Origin: an uncultured Acetatifactor sp.
GTDB taxonomy: Bacteria; Bacillota; Clostridia; Lachnospirales; Lachnospiraceae
Direction of reading: 5' to 3'
Assembly (NCBI GenBank): GCA_947627535.1
Contig: CANQWM010000010.1
Span: 1-64,000, forward strand
Length of the DNA stretch: 64,000 nt
The translations under genes were made by a program, and so were the position numbers. A model generated the notes under the pieces. The model saw only the letters and a list, made by a program, of their open reading frames with translations. It was not told the DNA's origin and did not search any database. Each line of letters begins with the position of its first letter. Position 1 is the first letter of the stretch. Shown piece after piece: positions 6,746 to 15,386 of the stretch.

Positions 6746-9631
6746 TTATTTCCCCCTACAATAGAATCGGAAATCGCACTCTTTGCAAACCATTGAATCA
6801 CTGGCACAGCGGTGGAAATCCTTCTTCATGATTTTCTTGACTGTATCATCAAATACCGCCATGGTTCCTTCCACAGCAGACTTCGTGTACGGATACGTGA
6901 TAGTCGGCACTCCGTCATCCTCACCTGTGTAATAGAGGTGCATCTTACTGACCTTTTGCCCGGTACGCTCCTCTACAAGATGAGCGTAAATATGGAGCTG
7001 CCGTCTGTACTGTTCAAGCCTTGCCCGCATCTTCTCCATATCAGGCTTTCGCTCGGCTTTGAAATCCACTATCTCAACCGTGTCTCCCTCGCCACAAATA
7101 AGGTCAACCTTGCCTTCGATAATGTAGTCCGGCTTTACTAAGGAAACATCTACTTCAGCCTGCTGTATCTGCGACCAGTCTCCACGCTGTCGTTCAACAT
7201 AGCGCAATACCTGTTTCAAGGCTGCCTCACGCTGGGGGCCAGCTAAGTATGTATGCTCAGTTTTTGTCAGAGACACATAATTGGAATCAAACCAACGGCT
7301 AATATTTTCCTCCGTAATCGATTGTTCTTCATGTCGAAGTGCCGCACGGTGTATATCCTCAATTGTCTCGTGGACAAGCGTACCAAAAAGCATAGCATTT
7401 GTACGGACAGGCATAAATTCCAATTCCCTATAGAATTTATACTGTAAGGCGCAAGTCTCGTAAACTGTAATATGCGATGTAAACGAGTAGGTATTCTTAA
7501 TGTTCACATCCTTTATAGGCTTGAAATCAAATTCTCTTATATTAAATGCGGGATTGTCCGCAGACTGTAGTTCCCCGTAAATTTCCTTGAAGTAGTTACT
7601 GGGTGTCCGCTTATCTTCGCAACAGGTCAGTATCAATAAATCCTGTGCACGTGAAAATGCCGTATAGTAAAGGCGCCAGAAGTCAAAGAACTTCGTCATC
7701 TCATGCGGCTCAAAAGCGGGACGCTTAAAATATCTGTCCTCTATCCGCATCATCAAATCACTTGTATTTTTCCTCGGCACATTTGCCAAAGAGTCCACAA
7801 AAACAATCGGAAACTCCATACCTTTGGACTGATGAATGGTAAGGAAAGAAACACAGCCGCTCGGAGCATACTCTGAATCATCCTCATACTCCACAATTCC
7901 ACCATCAAAGAGCAGACGAAGATACAGATTGAAAAGCATCTCTGTATTCTGATCTATACGGCGTTTACCGCGATATTCGACTGCATCCAAAACGTCCACT
8001 CGATGAAGGTACTCAAATTTTCCAATAATCTGTGTCAGCTTGGCGAGGTTACGAGCCGGCCGGATGTCGACCACGCCGACATCCATCTCTGTGTCGAGAA
8101 TCGCAGCGAACGGCTGGAATTCAAATAGCTGGTACATGAGTCCGCAGTAAGCGTAGTCCGTTGCTCCGGTCAAGCTAATATGGTCTTTACCACGTCGGCG
8201 TATCAACTTCAAAAGCTCTGAGTTCTCAGGCTTGGTAAGATACTCGTTCGCGGTTATGATGCAATTTCGGTAATAGGTTAGATGCTCCGGCCGTAGGAAA
8301 GTAAACTCCCCGTTCTCTAATCCCTGAACATATCGTGGGAACATAAGCATGAGACACCCTAGAGCAAGCCGTATCTCGTCACGCTGGAAGAACATATCAG
8401 ACCGCGGAGAATAAACATTTATGTGGTTCTCCTCAAGAAAATGGGCAAGAGCCGTCACCCTTGGATGTTTTACTGAATTAAACAGGAATGCAATCTGGTT
8501 ATAGTCTGTCAGTTTGCCGGAAGCTTTCAGGTCATTGATGAACCGCAGGATCTTTTCATGCCACTCGTCCGTATCTTCCACTCCTGCAAGTTTCACAACT
8601 GCAGGGCTATGTATCGTAGTTTTCTCGTGTGGCTTGATTCTCTTATCATAACGAAAGTTCTCCCAGCAAAACTTAAACTTTGCTCCTTCCGTGGTAATCA
8701 TCCACTTATTGTAGAAATCAACAATGTCACTGTTGGAACGATAGTTGATAGTCAGGGGAATAATGCGGCACTCGCCGTCCGCAAACTTTTGCGGAAATTC
8801 CAAGATGTTTCGGATAGTAGCACCTCGGAAACGATACAAACCTTGGTCATCATCGCCGACCACGCAGATGTTCTTGCCATCTCCGGCAAGGAGAAATACA
8901 AGCTGCTCTTGCACAAAGTTTGTGTCCTGATACTCATCAATCATGATATGAGTCACCTTGGCACGCAACTCTTCTAAAATTTCTACATGATCCTGCAAAA
9001 GATAGAATGCTTCAACCTGGATAGACGAGAAGTCCATTAGATTGGATGCCGTCAAAAGATCACGGTATTCTTTCAGCATTCGGCCGAGAGCGACAATCGA
9101 TAGCTCTGAATCTGACATCAGTTCCTCTGGCGTCACCAGTTCCTCGGAAATGTTATTCACATAGTTACAGATAGCCTCTGCCTGCTTCCATGCGCCACTA
9201 TTGGGCAGAACACTCTCCCATTCTGGAATGTTCCTGAAACGATAAATATTTTGAAAAACCATATACTGCTGATCAAAAGCGTCCAGAAGACGGTAGTTTC
9301 TACGGAGCCTCGTAAACTCCAGATGTTCTTTCAGAATGCGAAGACATAGCGAATGGAACGTGCCGATATACATGTCATTGATATTCGCCACGATTCCTCT
9401 GTCAGATAGTTCATTCGTAATTCTTGTAATCAGTTCCTTGGCGGCTTTCTCCGTGAAAGTAGCAATGAAAATACTTTCAGGTTTCACGCCGCATTCTTCT
9501 ATGAGATAGATTGCACGCTGGACAAGCGTATAGGTTTTGCCAGTACCTGGTCCAGCAGTAATAAGAACAGGACCGTCTGCAGTAGCTATTGCCTTTTGTT
9601 GTCCTTCATTAGCATTTCCGAAATCAAACAT
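6746..9631 (-). CDS. UvrD/AddA-like SF1 helicase fused to a RecB/AddB-type Fe-S nuclease domain
   Basis: The product is about 961 residues. SF1 helicase motifs are all visible: GPGTGKT (Walker A), DEYQDTN (motif II), VGDDDQGLYRFRGA (III), NYRSN (IV), IHQSKGMEF (V) and YTAFSRAQ (VI). The last 250 residues carry a RecB-like nuclease core (EGKVDLI, then VDFKAE). One cysteine precedes it (TCALQYKF) and three follow (CKECDFRFYC), the arrangement of the 4Fe-4S cluster in AddB and Cas4 nucleases. I chose ATG 9631 (MFDFGNANEG) because the homologous core starts there and AAAGGA lies upstream. A TTG start 20 codons earlier lacks a site. It is the first gene of the four-gene operon. Confidence 0.82.
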   Translation of the reverse strand: MFDFGNANEGQQKAIATADGPVLITAGPGTGKTYTLVQRAIYLIEECGVKPESIFIATFTEKAAKELITRITNELSDRGIVANINDMYIGTFHSLCLRILKEHLEFTRLRRNYRLLDAFDQQYMVFQNIYRFRNIPEWESVLPNSGAWKQAEAICNYVNNISEELVTPEELMSDSELSIVALGRMLKEYRDLLTASNLMDFSSIQVEAFYLLQDHVEILEELRAKVTHIMIDEYQDTNFVQEQLVFLLAGDGKNICVVGDDDQGLYRFRGATIRNILEFPQKFADGECRIIPLTINYRSNSDIVDFYNKWMITTEGAKFKFCWENFRYDKRIKPHEKTTIHSPAVVKLAGVEDTDEWHEKILRFINDLKASGKLTDYNQIAFLFNSVKHPRVTALAHFLEENHINVYSPRSDMFFQRDEIRLALGCLMLMFPRYVQGLENGEFTFLRPEHLTYYRNCIITANEYLTKPENSELLKLIRRRGKDHISLTGATDYAYCGLMYQLFEFQPFAAILDTEMDVGVVDIRPARNLAKLTQIIGKFEYLHRVDVLDAVEYRGKRRIDQNTEMLFNLYLRLLFDGGIVEYEDDSEYAPSGCVSFLTIHQSKGMEFPIVFVDSLANVPRKNTSDLMMRIEDRYFKRPAFEPHEMTKFFDFWRLYYTAFSRAQDLLILTCCEDKRTPSNYFKEIYGELQSADNPAFNIREFDFKPIKDVNIKNTYSFTSHITVYETCALQYKFYRELEFMPVRTNAMLFGTLVHETIEDIHRAALRHEEQSITEENISRWFDSNYVSLTKTEHTYLAGPQREAALKQVLRYVERQRGDWSQIQQAEVDVSLVKPDYIIEGKVDLICGEGDTVEIVDFKAERKPDMEKMRARLEQYRRQLHIYAHLVEERTGQKVSKMHLYYTGEDDGVPTITYPYTKSAVEGTMAVFDDTVKKIMKKDFHRCASDSMVCKECDFRFYCRGK

Positions 9632-9800
9632 AAAAGCTTGATATCCTTTCTTACGGTTATTTATAAAGTGTAAAAATTTTATCTTGTACAATCCGCATTG
9701 GGTCAGCTAAGTTTAAATTCAATTATTCCATAATTCTATAATTTTTGATCATATAACTTTTTGCATTTTTATTCTTTGTACTTTAGATACTCAACAGTAC

Positions 9801-11897
9801 CTATTTCTTTTTAATATTTGTTGGAATATCAGTCTCAACAACATTCCTAATTTCAGTCATAATTGGTGTATAAAAATCTACATCAACCTTCGGTGTAGAT
9901 AATGAAACCACTAATGAGTATCTAATTTTACTATCATACTTATCCAAATAACTTCGTTCTCTCCACCAACCAATTACAGGAAAAACTGCAATATTTTTAC
10001 AGTCACACAATTCTGCTGCTGTTAATTCACAATAATCAGAATGTATGGAGCCTACATCTCGATTATCTGATCCTAAATACCAACGTTCACTTCCACTTGT
10101 ACCCTCGCCTTTATCCTTTTTATCATCTCCACGCAACTTTACATTGATACGTTTCTTAAAATCATCAAGATCCTCGTTAGAGTTAATTACATCAAATCTT
10201 AACCCACACGATGGATAACGATATTTATCCTTCCAGCCGACTTCACCCGGACCAGGTTCAATAAAATATGATAAAGTCACTTTCAGAGTAACCATTTCGC
10301 TTCCAAGTTTTTCCAAAACTTCTGTGGGCCAAGGCAAGGTATGAATATGCATTTCATTCATACTGTTTTTGCTATATGGTTGCAATTCACCTTGGATGAC
10401 CATATTCACACTATTATTCATACACTGAATTGCTTTTTCCAAATCAGGAATACCATATCCACAAGTTCTTAAAAGCCTCCGACGCCCTTTTGTTTTTGTG
10501 TCCTCAATACAAAATTGCCTTTTCATTTGTTCAGTCCAGCTAGCAGAATGAATCATCAATGCCCTAACTGTTTCAGGCCACATATTAGGATATTCAACCA
10601 GTAGCTGTGAACAAAACCATGCTGCCTGCGCTGCAGCAGAACTTGTTCCCCATATTGTTGAAAAATTTTTAATCAATGGTCTATAATTGGTTGTTAATAA
10701 TGATAAATCTGGACACTCCGAATAATCAGTCCCATTAGTTGCCATATTGCCTCCGTCAAATAGCACTTCTGGTTTAACAGGCCACTTACTATTCCACAAT
10801 TCAGAAGTAGAATTATACGGAGACATAGCACCCGCTTCTGCTACTGGATTATAACCTTTAAAAGACGCATCTATTATGTTGACATCATTTGAATACGCTC
10901 CAACAGTAATAGCATTCCATGCTTGTCCCGGACTTTCAACACAATGCAATGTATTTGCATCTGGAAATGATACTCTTCCCAATTCTTCTGGATATACATT
11001 CCCTGCGCTAACAACAAAAAGGCGCTTTACATTTTCTTCATCTGCACCAGATGTAATGCTATCTACCGCTGCTGACCACGAAGTCGGACTCCCATCAAAA
11101 GTATTATATTCTGGAGAAGTCACCGCCATACATATAACTCTATGTACAAACGGATTGGCTATCTCAGCTAATGAAACAGCTTGCTCTGTAACCGCACCAT
11201 ATAACTCAGGATCGTTTTCACCCGTTGGTGGCAGAATCTTTACTGACTCAATTTTCTGGGGTATCTCTATTTTAGCTTTTCCTAACAATGTCTCTTTTAG
11301 GTTATTATATAGGGCTATTCCAGCCATTTCCGTTCCATGTCCTTGATGATCCCCACTGCCCCATGTAGAATTTACCGCTTGAACGTGATCTAAATTAATT
11401 GCCTGCGCCAACAAAGGATGCGCTGCTGTAACTCCTGTGTCCAACAAACAAATAGCTACATTGCCATTTGTATAGGTTGTACGTTGTAATAATTCATCTA
11501 TCCATTCCCTTTGTTCATTATTAGACAAATCTGAAAAAACAGCTGTTGCTTCTTGTGCTCGCCGTATTTCCGTGATATATGGACATACAGCTATTAAGAG
11601 TTTTAGCTGTTCAGCATTTGCATATATCATCTTGACTATACGTTCCGGAAAAACAATATGCTTATCATCAATATGTATTTGATTTTCTGAACATATCAAG
11701 AAAATACTTTCCTCAGTTTCTCTCCATGCTTCAATAATATTACCCTTCTTAAAGTCATACCTAAGCCAAATTTCGCACCAAACAGGTGTATTTTTAGGCA
11801 TGCTTTCAGATGTTCCAACCCAAAAAGAATCCAACATTGCCACTTTTATATCATCAATGCTTCTAACCAAATCATTATTCTTTGGATTTCCCTTCAA
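9801..11897 (-). CDS. ietS: IetS-like subtilisin-family (S8) serine protease, catalytic part
   Basis: The product is 698 residues as read from a TTG at 11897. The complete subtilase machinery is present: D153 (LLDTG), H187 (GHGTEMAG), oxyanion N300 (VVSAGN) and nucleophile S419 (GTSSAAAQ), with a C-terminal beta-rich domain after residue 500. No signal peptide, so it acts inside the cell. Together with the AAA+ ATPase upstream it matches IetAS, a protease-ATPase pair first described as a plasmid stability module and found in defence islands. The family normally has an N-terminal domain fused in frame; here that domain is a separate upstream frame. The residues just before the TTG in this frame (VEAYANEQT) read like native protein. 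So the gene is probably one gene interrupted by a -1 shift, not one starting at TTG. No ribosome binding site precedes the TTG. Confidence 0.78.
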   Translation of the reverse strand: MKGNPKNNDLVRSIDDIKVAMLDSFWVGTSESMPKNTPVWCEIWLRYDFKKGNIIEAWRETEESIFLICSENQIHIDDKHIVFPERIVKMIYANAEQLKLLIAVCPYITEIRRAQEATAVFSDLSNNEQREWIDELLQRTTYTNGNVAICLLDTGVTAAHPLLAQAINLDHVQAVNSTWGSGDHQGHGTEMAGIALYNNLKETLLGKAKIEIPQKIESVKILPPTGENDPELYGAVTEQAVSLAEIANPFVHRVICMAVTSPEYNTFDGSPTSWSAAVDSITSGADEENVKRLFVVSAGNVYPEELGRVSFPDANTLHCVESPGQAWNAITVGAYSNDVNIIDASFKGYNPVAEAGAMSPYNSTSELWNSKWPVKPEVLFDGGNMATNGTDYSECPDLSLLTTNYRPLIKNFSTIWGTSSAAAQAAWFCSQLLVEYPNMWPETVRALMIHSASWTEQMKRQFCIEDTKTKGRRRLLRTCGYGIPDLEKAIQCMNNSVNMVIQGELQPYSKNSMNEMHIHTLPWPTEVLEKLGSEMVTLKVTLSYFIEPGPGEVGWKDKYRYPSCGLRFDVINSNEDLDDFKKRINVKLRGDDKKDKGEGTSGSERWYLGSDNRDVGSIHSDYCELTAAELCDCKNIAVFPVIGWWRERSYLDKYDSKIRYSLVVSLSTPKVDVDFYTPIMTEIRNVVETDIPTNIKKK

Positions 11898-12292
11898 TGT
11901 TTGTTCATTTGCATATGCTTCAACTTTTTAAGAAAAATACTTTCTTTCCCAGAAGGTATATAAACTGTAGCCCTAATTATGGATTTTTCTTCATCCTCAT
12001 GGACATTGAGCAAGCGAATTCCAGCTTTACGATTTTCTAAACTCTTTATGGCCAAATCATGTCCTTCGGCGCTTAAGAATTCAAGATAAGTTCCTTCTTT
12101 ATAGCGAATTGCCGCAGCCTGTTTCTGGGACAATGATTGGGAATAACACTCTTGTAATTTTCTCTGTATAAATGCCGCATGCGTTGCAACTGTACGCTTT
12201 GGATAGTTTGTTTTTATAGGCTTTGATATCGATGTATAAGGCATAGTTTCAACCGTTTGTTTCAGAAAAATATTCCTTTTTTCCACTGCCAT
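11894..12292 (-). CDS. N-terminal domain of the IetS-like protease, split off by a frameshift
   Basis: The product is 132 residues. The segment TYLEFLSAEGHDLAIKSLE followed by KAGIRLLNV and ATVYIPSGKE is what one expects in the N-terminal domain of these S8 proteases, which then lead through a helical linker into an NPKN...SIDDI segment. Here the protein ends KHMQMNKH at TGA 11894-11896, whereas the -1 frame carries on in protease-like sequence. It starts two bases after the AAA+ gene stop. I read it as the front part of the protease gene, either lost by an indel or joined by ribosomal frameshifting. The alternative, an independent small antitoxin-like subunit, fits less well. Confidence 0.7.
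   Translation of the reverse strand: MAVEKRNIFLKQTVETMPYTSISKPIKTNYPKRTVATHAAFIQRKLQECYSQSLSQKQAAAIRYKEGTYLEFLSAEGHDLAIKSLENRKAGIRLLNVHEDEEKSIIRATVYIPSGKESIFLKKLKHMQMNKH
11924..11931 (-). other. Frameshift site between the two parts of the IetS-like protease gene
   Basis: On the minus strand the sequence reads CTT AAA AAG TTG in the frame of the N-terminal part. The catalytic frame is -1 relative to this. It opens only at a TAA that overlaps the A-run and continues GTT GAA GCA TAT GCA AAT (VEAYAN). The frame change must therefore happen between the A5 run (plus-strand T's 11925-11929) and the TGA at 11894-11896. One extra A would restore a single open frame. T AAA AAG is a poor version of the A AAA AAG slippery heptamer, and I see no strong downstream stem-loop. 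Confidence 0.7.
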
Positions 12293-12294
12293 AC

Positions 12295-13254
12295 TTATGC
12301 CTCCCTACATGTATATACATTTTGCCGTTCACTTAATAATGCAATTACTGCCTTACTTGTAATTGGCTCATCACTCAAAATAGAAGTTTTAATCGCATCA
12401 TCACATACTTTTGCGATTTCTGCCTGGCTTAATCCTTCTGCAATCTTTACTATTTCTTTTGAAATAATAAAATAATTATCGTAAGCGTTTATTTTGTATT
12501 CAAATAAACGCTTAATCTCTTTAGATGTAGGCAATGTATAATGTAATACATCATCAAATCTTCTAAACAATGCTTGATCTAAAAGTTTTTGATTATTTGT
12601 TGCTGCCACAATAATACTTTCAGAATTATCCTGCTCTATAAATTGTAGAAACGAATTAAGAATTCTCCTCATTTCTCCCACCTCATTATCGAGGTTTCGA
12701 TCTGCACCTATGGCATCAAACTCATCAAAAAAGTATACACCAACAGTTGACTCAATACTGTCAAATATCTGTCTTAACTTTACACTTGTTTCCCCCATGA
12801 ATTTTGTCACAAGCTTATCCATTTGTACCGTATATAAAGGTAATGATAACTCAGAAGCAATAATTGATGCCGTTAACGTCTTTCCGGTTCCCGGATTGCC
12901 TTCAATCAAGATTTTTCTTCTATTAGTCAAACCATAAGATACAAGTTTATTCTTATTTCTATACTCACTTAGAATTCTTTGAATTTTATCACTAATATCT
13001 GCTGAAACAATTAGTTCTGATAAATCATGGGAAGGCATTGATAGTGTAAGCATTGGATTAGTTGAAGTAAGCTGAACAATATTGGCTCTTTTGCTTCCAA
13101 CTCTATCAATCTGCTTTTTTAAATCACGCGCTAAGTTATCGTGCCCAAGCCTAGCTTCGTGCGCAGCAATTTGTAAAACGACTGTTTTAAACTTTTCATC
13201 ATTACAATCTGCATAAGCTTTCACCAAACTTTTTATTTGTTCTGCTGTAGCCAT
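12295..13254 (-). CDS. ietA: IetA-like AAA+ ATPase, partner of the subtilisin-like protease
   Basis: The product is 319 residues. Walker A is GNPGTGKT (119-126), Walker B is FFDEFD (175-180), sensor 1 is AATNN, and an arginine finger lies in ALFRRFDD. A short helical N-terminal region precedes the AAA+ core. This is the ATPase of an IetAS-type pair. By analogy with the plasmid pTi system it restrains or activates the neighbouring protease, but the exact role in defence is not settled. The start at ATG 13252-13254 has GGGAGATG upstream, and a strong sigma-A promoter lies 40 bases further up. The following protease frame starts two bases after its stop. Confidence 0.8.
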   Translation of the reverse strand: MATAEQIKSLVKAYADCNDEKFKTVVLQIAAHEARLGHDNLARDLKKQIDRVGSKRANIVQLTSTNPMLTLSMPSHDLSELIVSADISDKIQRILSEYRNKNKLVSYGLTNRRKILIEGNPGTGKTLTASIIASELSLPLYTVQMDKLVTKFMGETSVKLRQIFDSIESTVGVYFFDEFDAIGADRNLDNEVGEMRRILNSFLQFIEQDNSESIIVAATNNQKLLDQALFRRFDDVLHYTLPTSKEIKRLFEYKINAYDNYFIISKEIVKIAEGLSQAEIAKVCDDAIKTSILSDEPITSKAVIALLSERQNVYTCREA

Positions 13255-13290
13255 TTATTCATCTCCCATAATCAAAATTAACTAATTTAT

Positions 13291-13319
13291 ATCATACTAT
13301 TTCTATACCATAACGTCAA
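13291..13319 (-). promoter_or_regulatory. Sigma-A promoter of the ietA-ietS operon
   Basis: On the minus strand TTGACG (13319-13314) is followed after exactly 17 bases by TATGAT (13296-13291), close to the TTGACA/TATAAT consensus. The ietA ATG is about 37 bases downstream of the -10 box, with GGGAGATG in between. The surrounding DNA is very AT-rich. No obvious operator was seen. Confidence 0.65.
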
Positions 13320-13583
13320 CAAAATGCATACATTTCTCTATATTTACTCTAATATTTTAGTCATTTTCTACATTTGTGTGTCCCTAATATAGTAAGTCGT
13401 CATTTTGCACAAAAATTGCTTCAGGAGAATTGTATATAGTTCCGAAAAAGATAATTTTGATACAGTTGGACGAAGATTTAATGGTGATATTCATGTAGAC
13501 ACACTTTTGTAAAAGCTGCTAAATTATGATCATCTATTTTCTCTTCAACTTCAACTACCAATAACCTGCTATTAAGTAGATTC
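13320..13583. other. AT-rich non-coding stretch at the right end of the island
   Basis: I see no credible coding frame, RNA gene or strong terminator between the ietA promoter and the rlmD remnant. Any recombination boundary of the accessory island should lie here, since ietA belongs to the island and the remnant at 13584-13834 belongs to the rlmD side. I could not pick out a convincing attachment-site repeat by eye. Confidence 0.4.
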
Positions 13584-13834
13584 CTAAAAATCAATCATCC
13601 TAAAATGCTTCAGCGCCTCCCGAAGCGCCCTCTCTTTCTCCTCCGGACACTTAGACTATCTGGAATTTTCAAATTTCGAAAGATTATAATCTCCCTCTCA
13701 ATAATCCCACACTTCCTCTTAACCTACACAATATACAAGTTGCTGACCTTCAACCCAAACTTTTCCAACACACACGCTTTGCTTCCCTCATAACTGGCTT
13801 TTCTTCTCCGCCGCCATCAAATCCATCTCATCTA
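13584..13834 (-). pseudogene. Decayed C-terminal extension of rlmD
   Basis: Directly after the rlmD stop, the minus strand still encodes recognisable protein in shifting frames. LDEMDLMAAEKKS is in one frame, ASYEGSKACVLEKFGLKVS followed by NLYIV and a stop then VKRKCGIIERE in the next, and DYNLSKFENSR, a stop, and KCPEEKERALREALKHF in a third, ending at TAG 13584-13586. This matches, from memory, a C-terminal extension carried by RlmD/RumA-like proteins of related Lachnospiraceae. Here it holds two in-frame stops and at least two frameshifts. Loss of one base just before 13834 (CTAACCTAG) would create the present rlmD stop. Confidence 0.6.
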
Positions 13835-15382
13835 GGTTAGTTCCACCTCAATATGCTGCTTGACATTGAGTTTGGACAGCAAGCACACGCACTCCACATT
13901 CGCCGTCCACGGGAACTGGTCCACCGCCACCGCCTTTTCCACCCGGTAGCCCCCTGCGAGAAACGCCTCCAGGTCCCGCGCAAGACTGGTGGGCTTACAG
14001 GATATGTACACGATCCGCTCTACGCCGTAGCCTATGATCTTCGGCAGCGCCTTCGGATGGATCCCGTCCCTGGGCGGGTCCAGAATGATCAGGTCAGGCT
14101 TTTCCTCAATGCCGTCCAGCACCTTCAACACATCCCCGGCAATGAACTCACAGTTCGTCAGACCGTTTTCCGCCGCGTTCCTGCGGGCGGCCTCCACGGC
14201 CTCCTCCACGATCTCCACCCCGATGACCTTCCCTGCCACAGGCGCCATCAGCTGGGCGATAGTGCCTGTCCCGCTGTAGAGATCATAGACGACCTTGTCA
14301 GGCCGCAGATCCGCGCCCCTTCCGAGATCGCCCACATACTCTCTCGCCGTCTCGTAAAGCACTTCCGCGCTGTAGGAATTGGTCTGAAAAAAAGAAAACA
14401 CAGAAATTTTGAAACGAAGCCCTAAAAGTTCCTCATAAAAATAATCCCGGCCGTAAAGCGTCTCCGTCCGGTCGCTCTGTACTACATCCGCCTGAGAATC
14501 GTTGACAATATGTAAAATCCCCGCGAATCGGCCGGAAAGCTTCCCCTCACGCTCCAGCGAAAGCAGACAGTCCCGAAATCCTTCGAGCAGCTCTTCTTCC
14601 CCGCCCGCGGGATTTTGCCGCATATCCTGTCCCGTCCGTCCGGCCGCTGCGCCGCTTCTTCCGGCCGGGTTCGCCGTTTCGCTGCGCTCCCCGGCTCCAT
14701 CCCCGTCCCCGGAGACCTCCTGCGACGTAGTTACAATTGCCGCCAGGATCTCCCCCGTCCGGGATGCCTTTCTTACAAGCAGATGCCGTAAATACCCCCG
14801 ATGAGTCAGCTTATGAAAATAGTCCACCCCCCGGGCGGCAAAGTACGCCAGCGCCGCCTGAAGGATCTGCCGGTAATCCCCGTCCACGATCCGGCAGTCC
14901 TCCACAGTCACCACGTCGTAAAAGCTTCCCCGCTTATGCATGCCAAGGGCCAGCGGACCGTCCTTTACCTCGTCGCCGAAGGAAAATTCCATCTTGTTCC
15001 GGTATTCATAGACTGCGGGGCTTGCCTTGATCCCTTCCCATATCCACTGCTGCTCCTGCCGGGCCAGCGCCCCCTCCAGCAGCCGTCTGACCTGCTCTTC
15101 CTTTATCTTAAGCTGCTCCTCATAGGGAAGGGACAGATAGGTACATCCCCCGCACACGCCAAAATGAGAACACGGCAGGCCAGTTTCCAAAGGTGATTTT
15201 TCCATCACCTCCAGCAGACGGCCTTCCGCCTTCCCTTTTCTTACCTTATTGACGCTAAGCTTCACGATCTGTCCGGGCAGGCTGTTCTTCACGATAACGG
15301 TGCCTTCCCCGGTCTGAACGACTCCTTTGTTGGGGAAATCCACCCTCTCGACTCTGGCTTCAAATACCTGTCCTTTTTTCAT
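13832..15382 (-). CDS. rlmD: 23S rRNA (uracil-C5)-methyltransferase RlmD/RumA
   Basis: The product is 516 residues. An N-terminal TRAM domain (about 1-60) is followed by the Fe-S cysteine motif CSHFGVCGGCTY, the AdoMet site DLYSGTGTIAQ, LDPPRDGIHP and the catalytic cysteine in YISCKPTSLARD. The enzyme makes 5-methyluridine in 23S rRNA. A low-complexity insertion (about residues 225-265, rich in G, A, R and E) is unusual. The C-terminus ends abruptly at VELT, and the DNA behind it is a decayed extension. It therefore probably lost its last 80 or so residues, although the catalytic part is complete. It starts four bases after the small membrane-protein gene, with GAGGGAG upstream. Confidence 0.9.
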   Translation of the reverse strand: MKKGQVFEARVERVDFPNKGVVQTGEGTVIVKNSLPGQIVKLSVNKVRKGKAEGRLLEVMEKSPLETGLPCSHFGVCGGCTYLSLPYEEQLKIKEEQVRRLLEGALARQEQQWIWEGIKASPAVYEYRNKMEFSFGDEVKDGPLALGMHKRGSFYDVVTVEDCRIVDGDYRQILQAALAYFAARGVDYFHKLTHRGYLRHLLVRKASRTGEILAAIVTTSQEVSGDGDGAGERSETANPAGRSGAAAGRTGQDMRQNPAGGEEELLEGFRDCLLSLEREGKLSGRFAGILHIVNDSQADVVQSDRTETLYGRDYFYEELLGLRFKISVFSFFQTNSYSAEVLYETAREYVGDLGRGADLRPDKVVYDLYSGTGTIAQLMAPVAGKVIGVEIVEEAVEAARRNAAENGLTNCEFIAGDVLKVLDGIEEKPDLIILDPPRDGIHPKALPKIIGYGVERIVYISCKPTSLARDLEAFLAGGYRVEKAVAVDQFPWTANVECVCLLSKLNVKQHIEVELT

Positions 15383-15386
15383 TTAC

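Noticed and set aside
1426-9631. Assignment of the operon to BREX, DISARM or Dnd
   Set aside because: No PglZ, BrxC, DrmB, DndB-like or phospholipase-D component is present; only Mod, Res, a UvrD-nuclease and a membrane protein.
9632-9691. Upstream TTG start for the helicase-nuclease adding 20 residues
   Set aside because: No ribosome binding site, a basic AT-rich segment unlike the family, and the conserved start of the helicase core fits ATG 9631.
11895-11897. TTG at 11897 as the true start of the protease
   Set aside because: No ribosome binding site precedes it, although the TTGA stop-start overlap could allow coupling; family-like residues lie upstream in the same frame.
11894-12292. 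Independent small antitoxin or third subunit of the IetAS cassette
   Set aside because: Its sequence reads as the N-terminal domain of the protease, and the -1 frame continues the same protein, so a split gene is simpler.
13605-13793. A 62-codon plus-strand gene next to rlmD
   Set aside because: It lies over the decayed rlmD extension read on the other strand, has no ribosome binding site and looks like chance.
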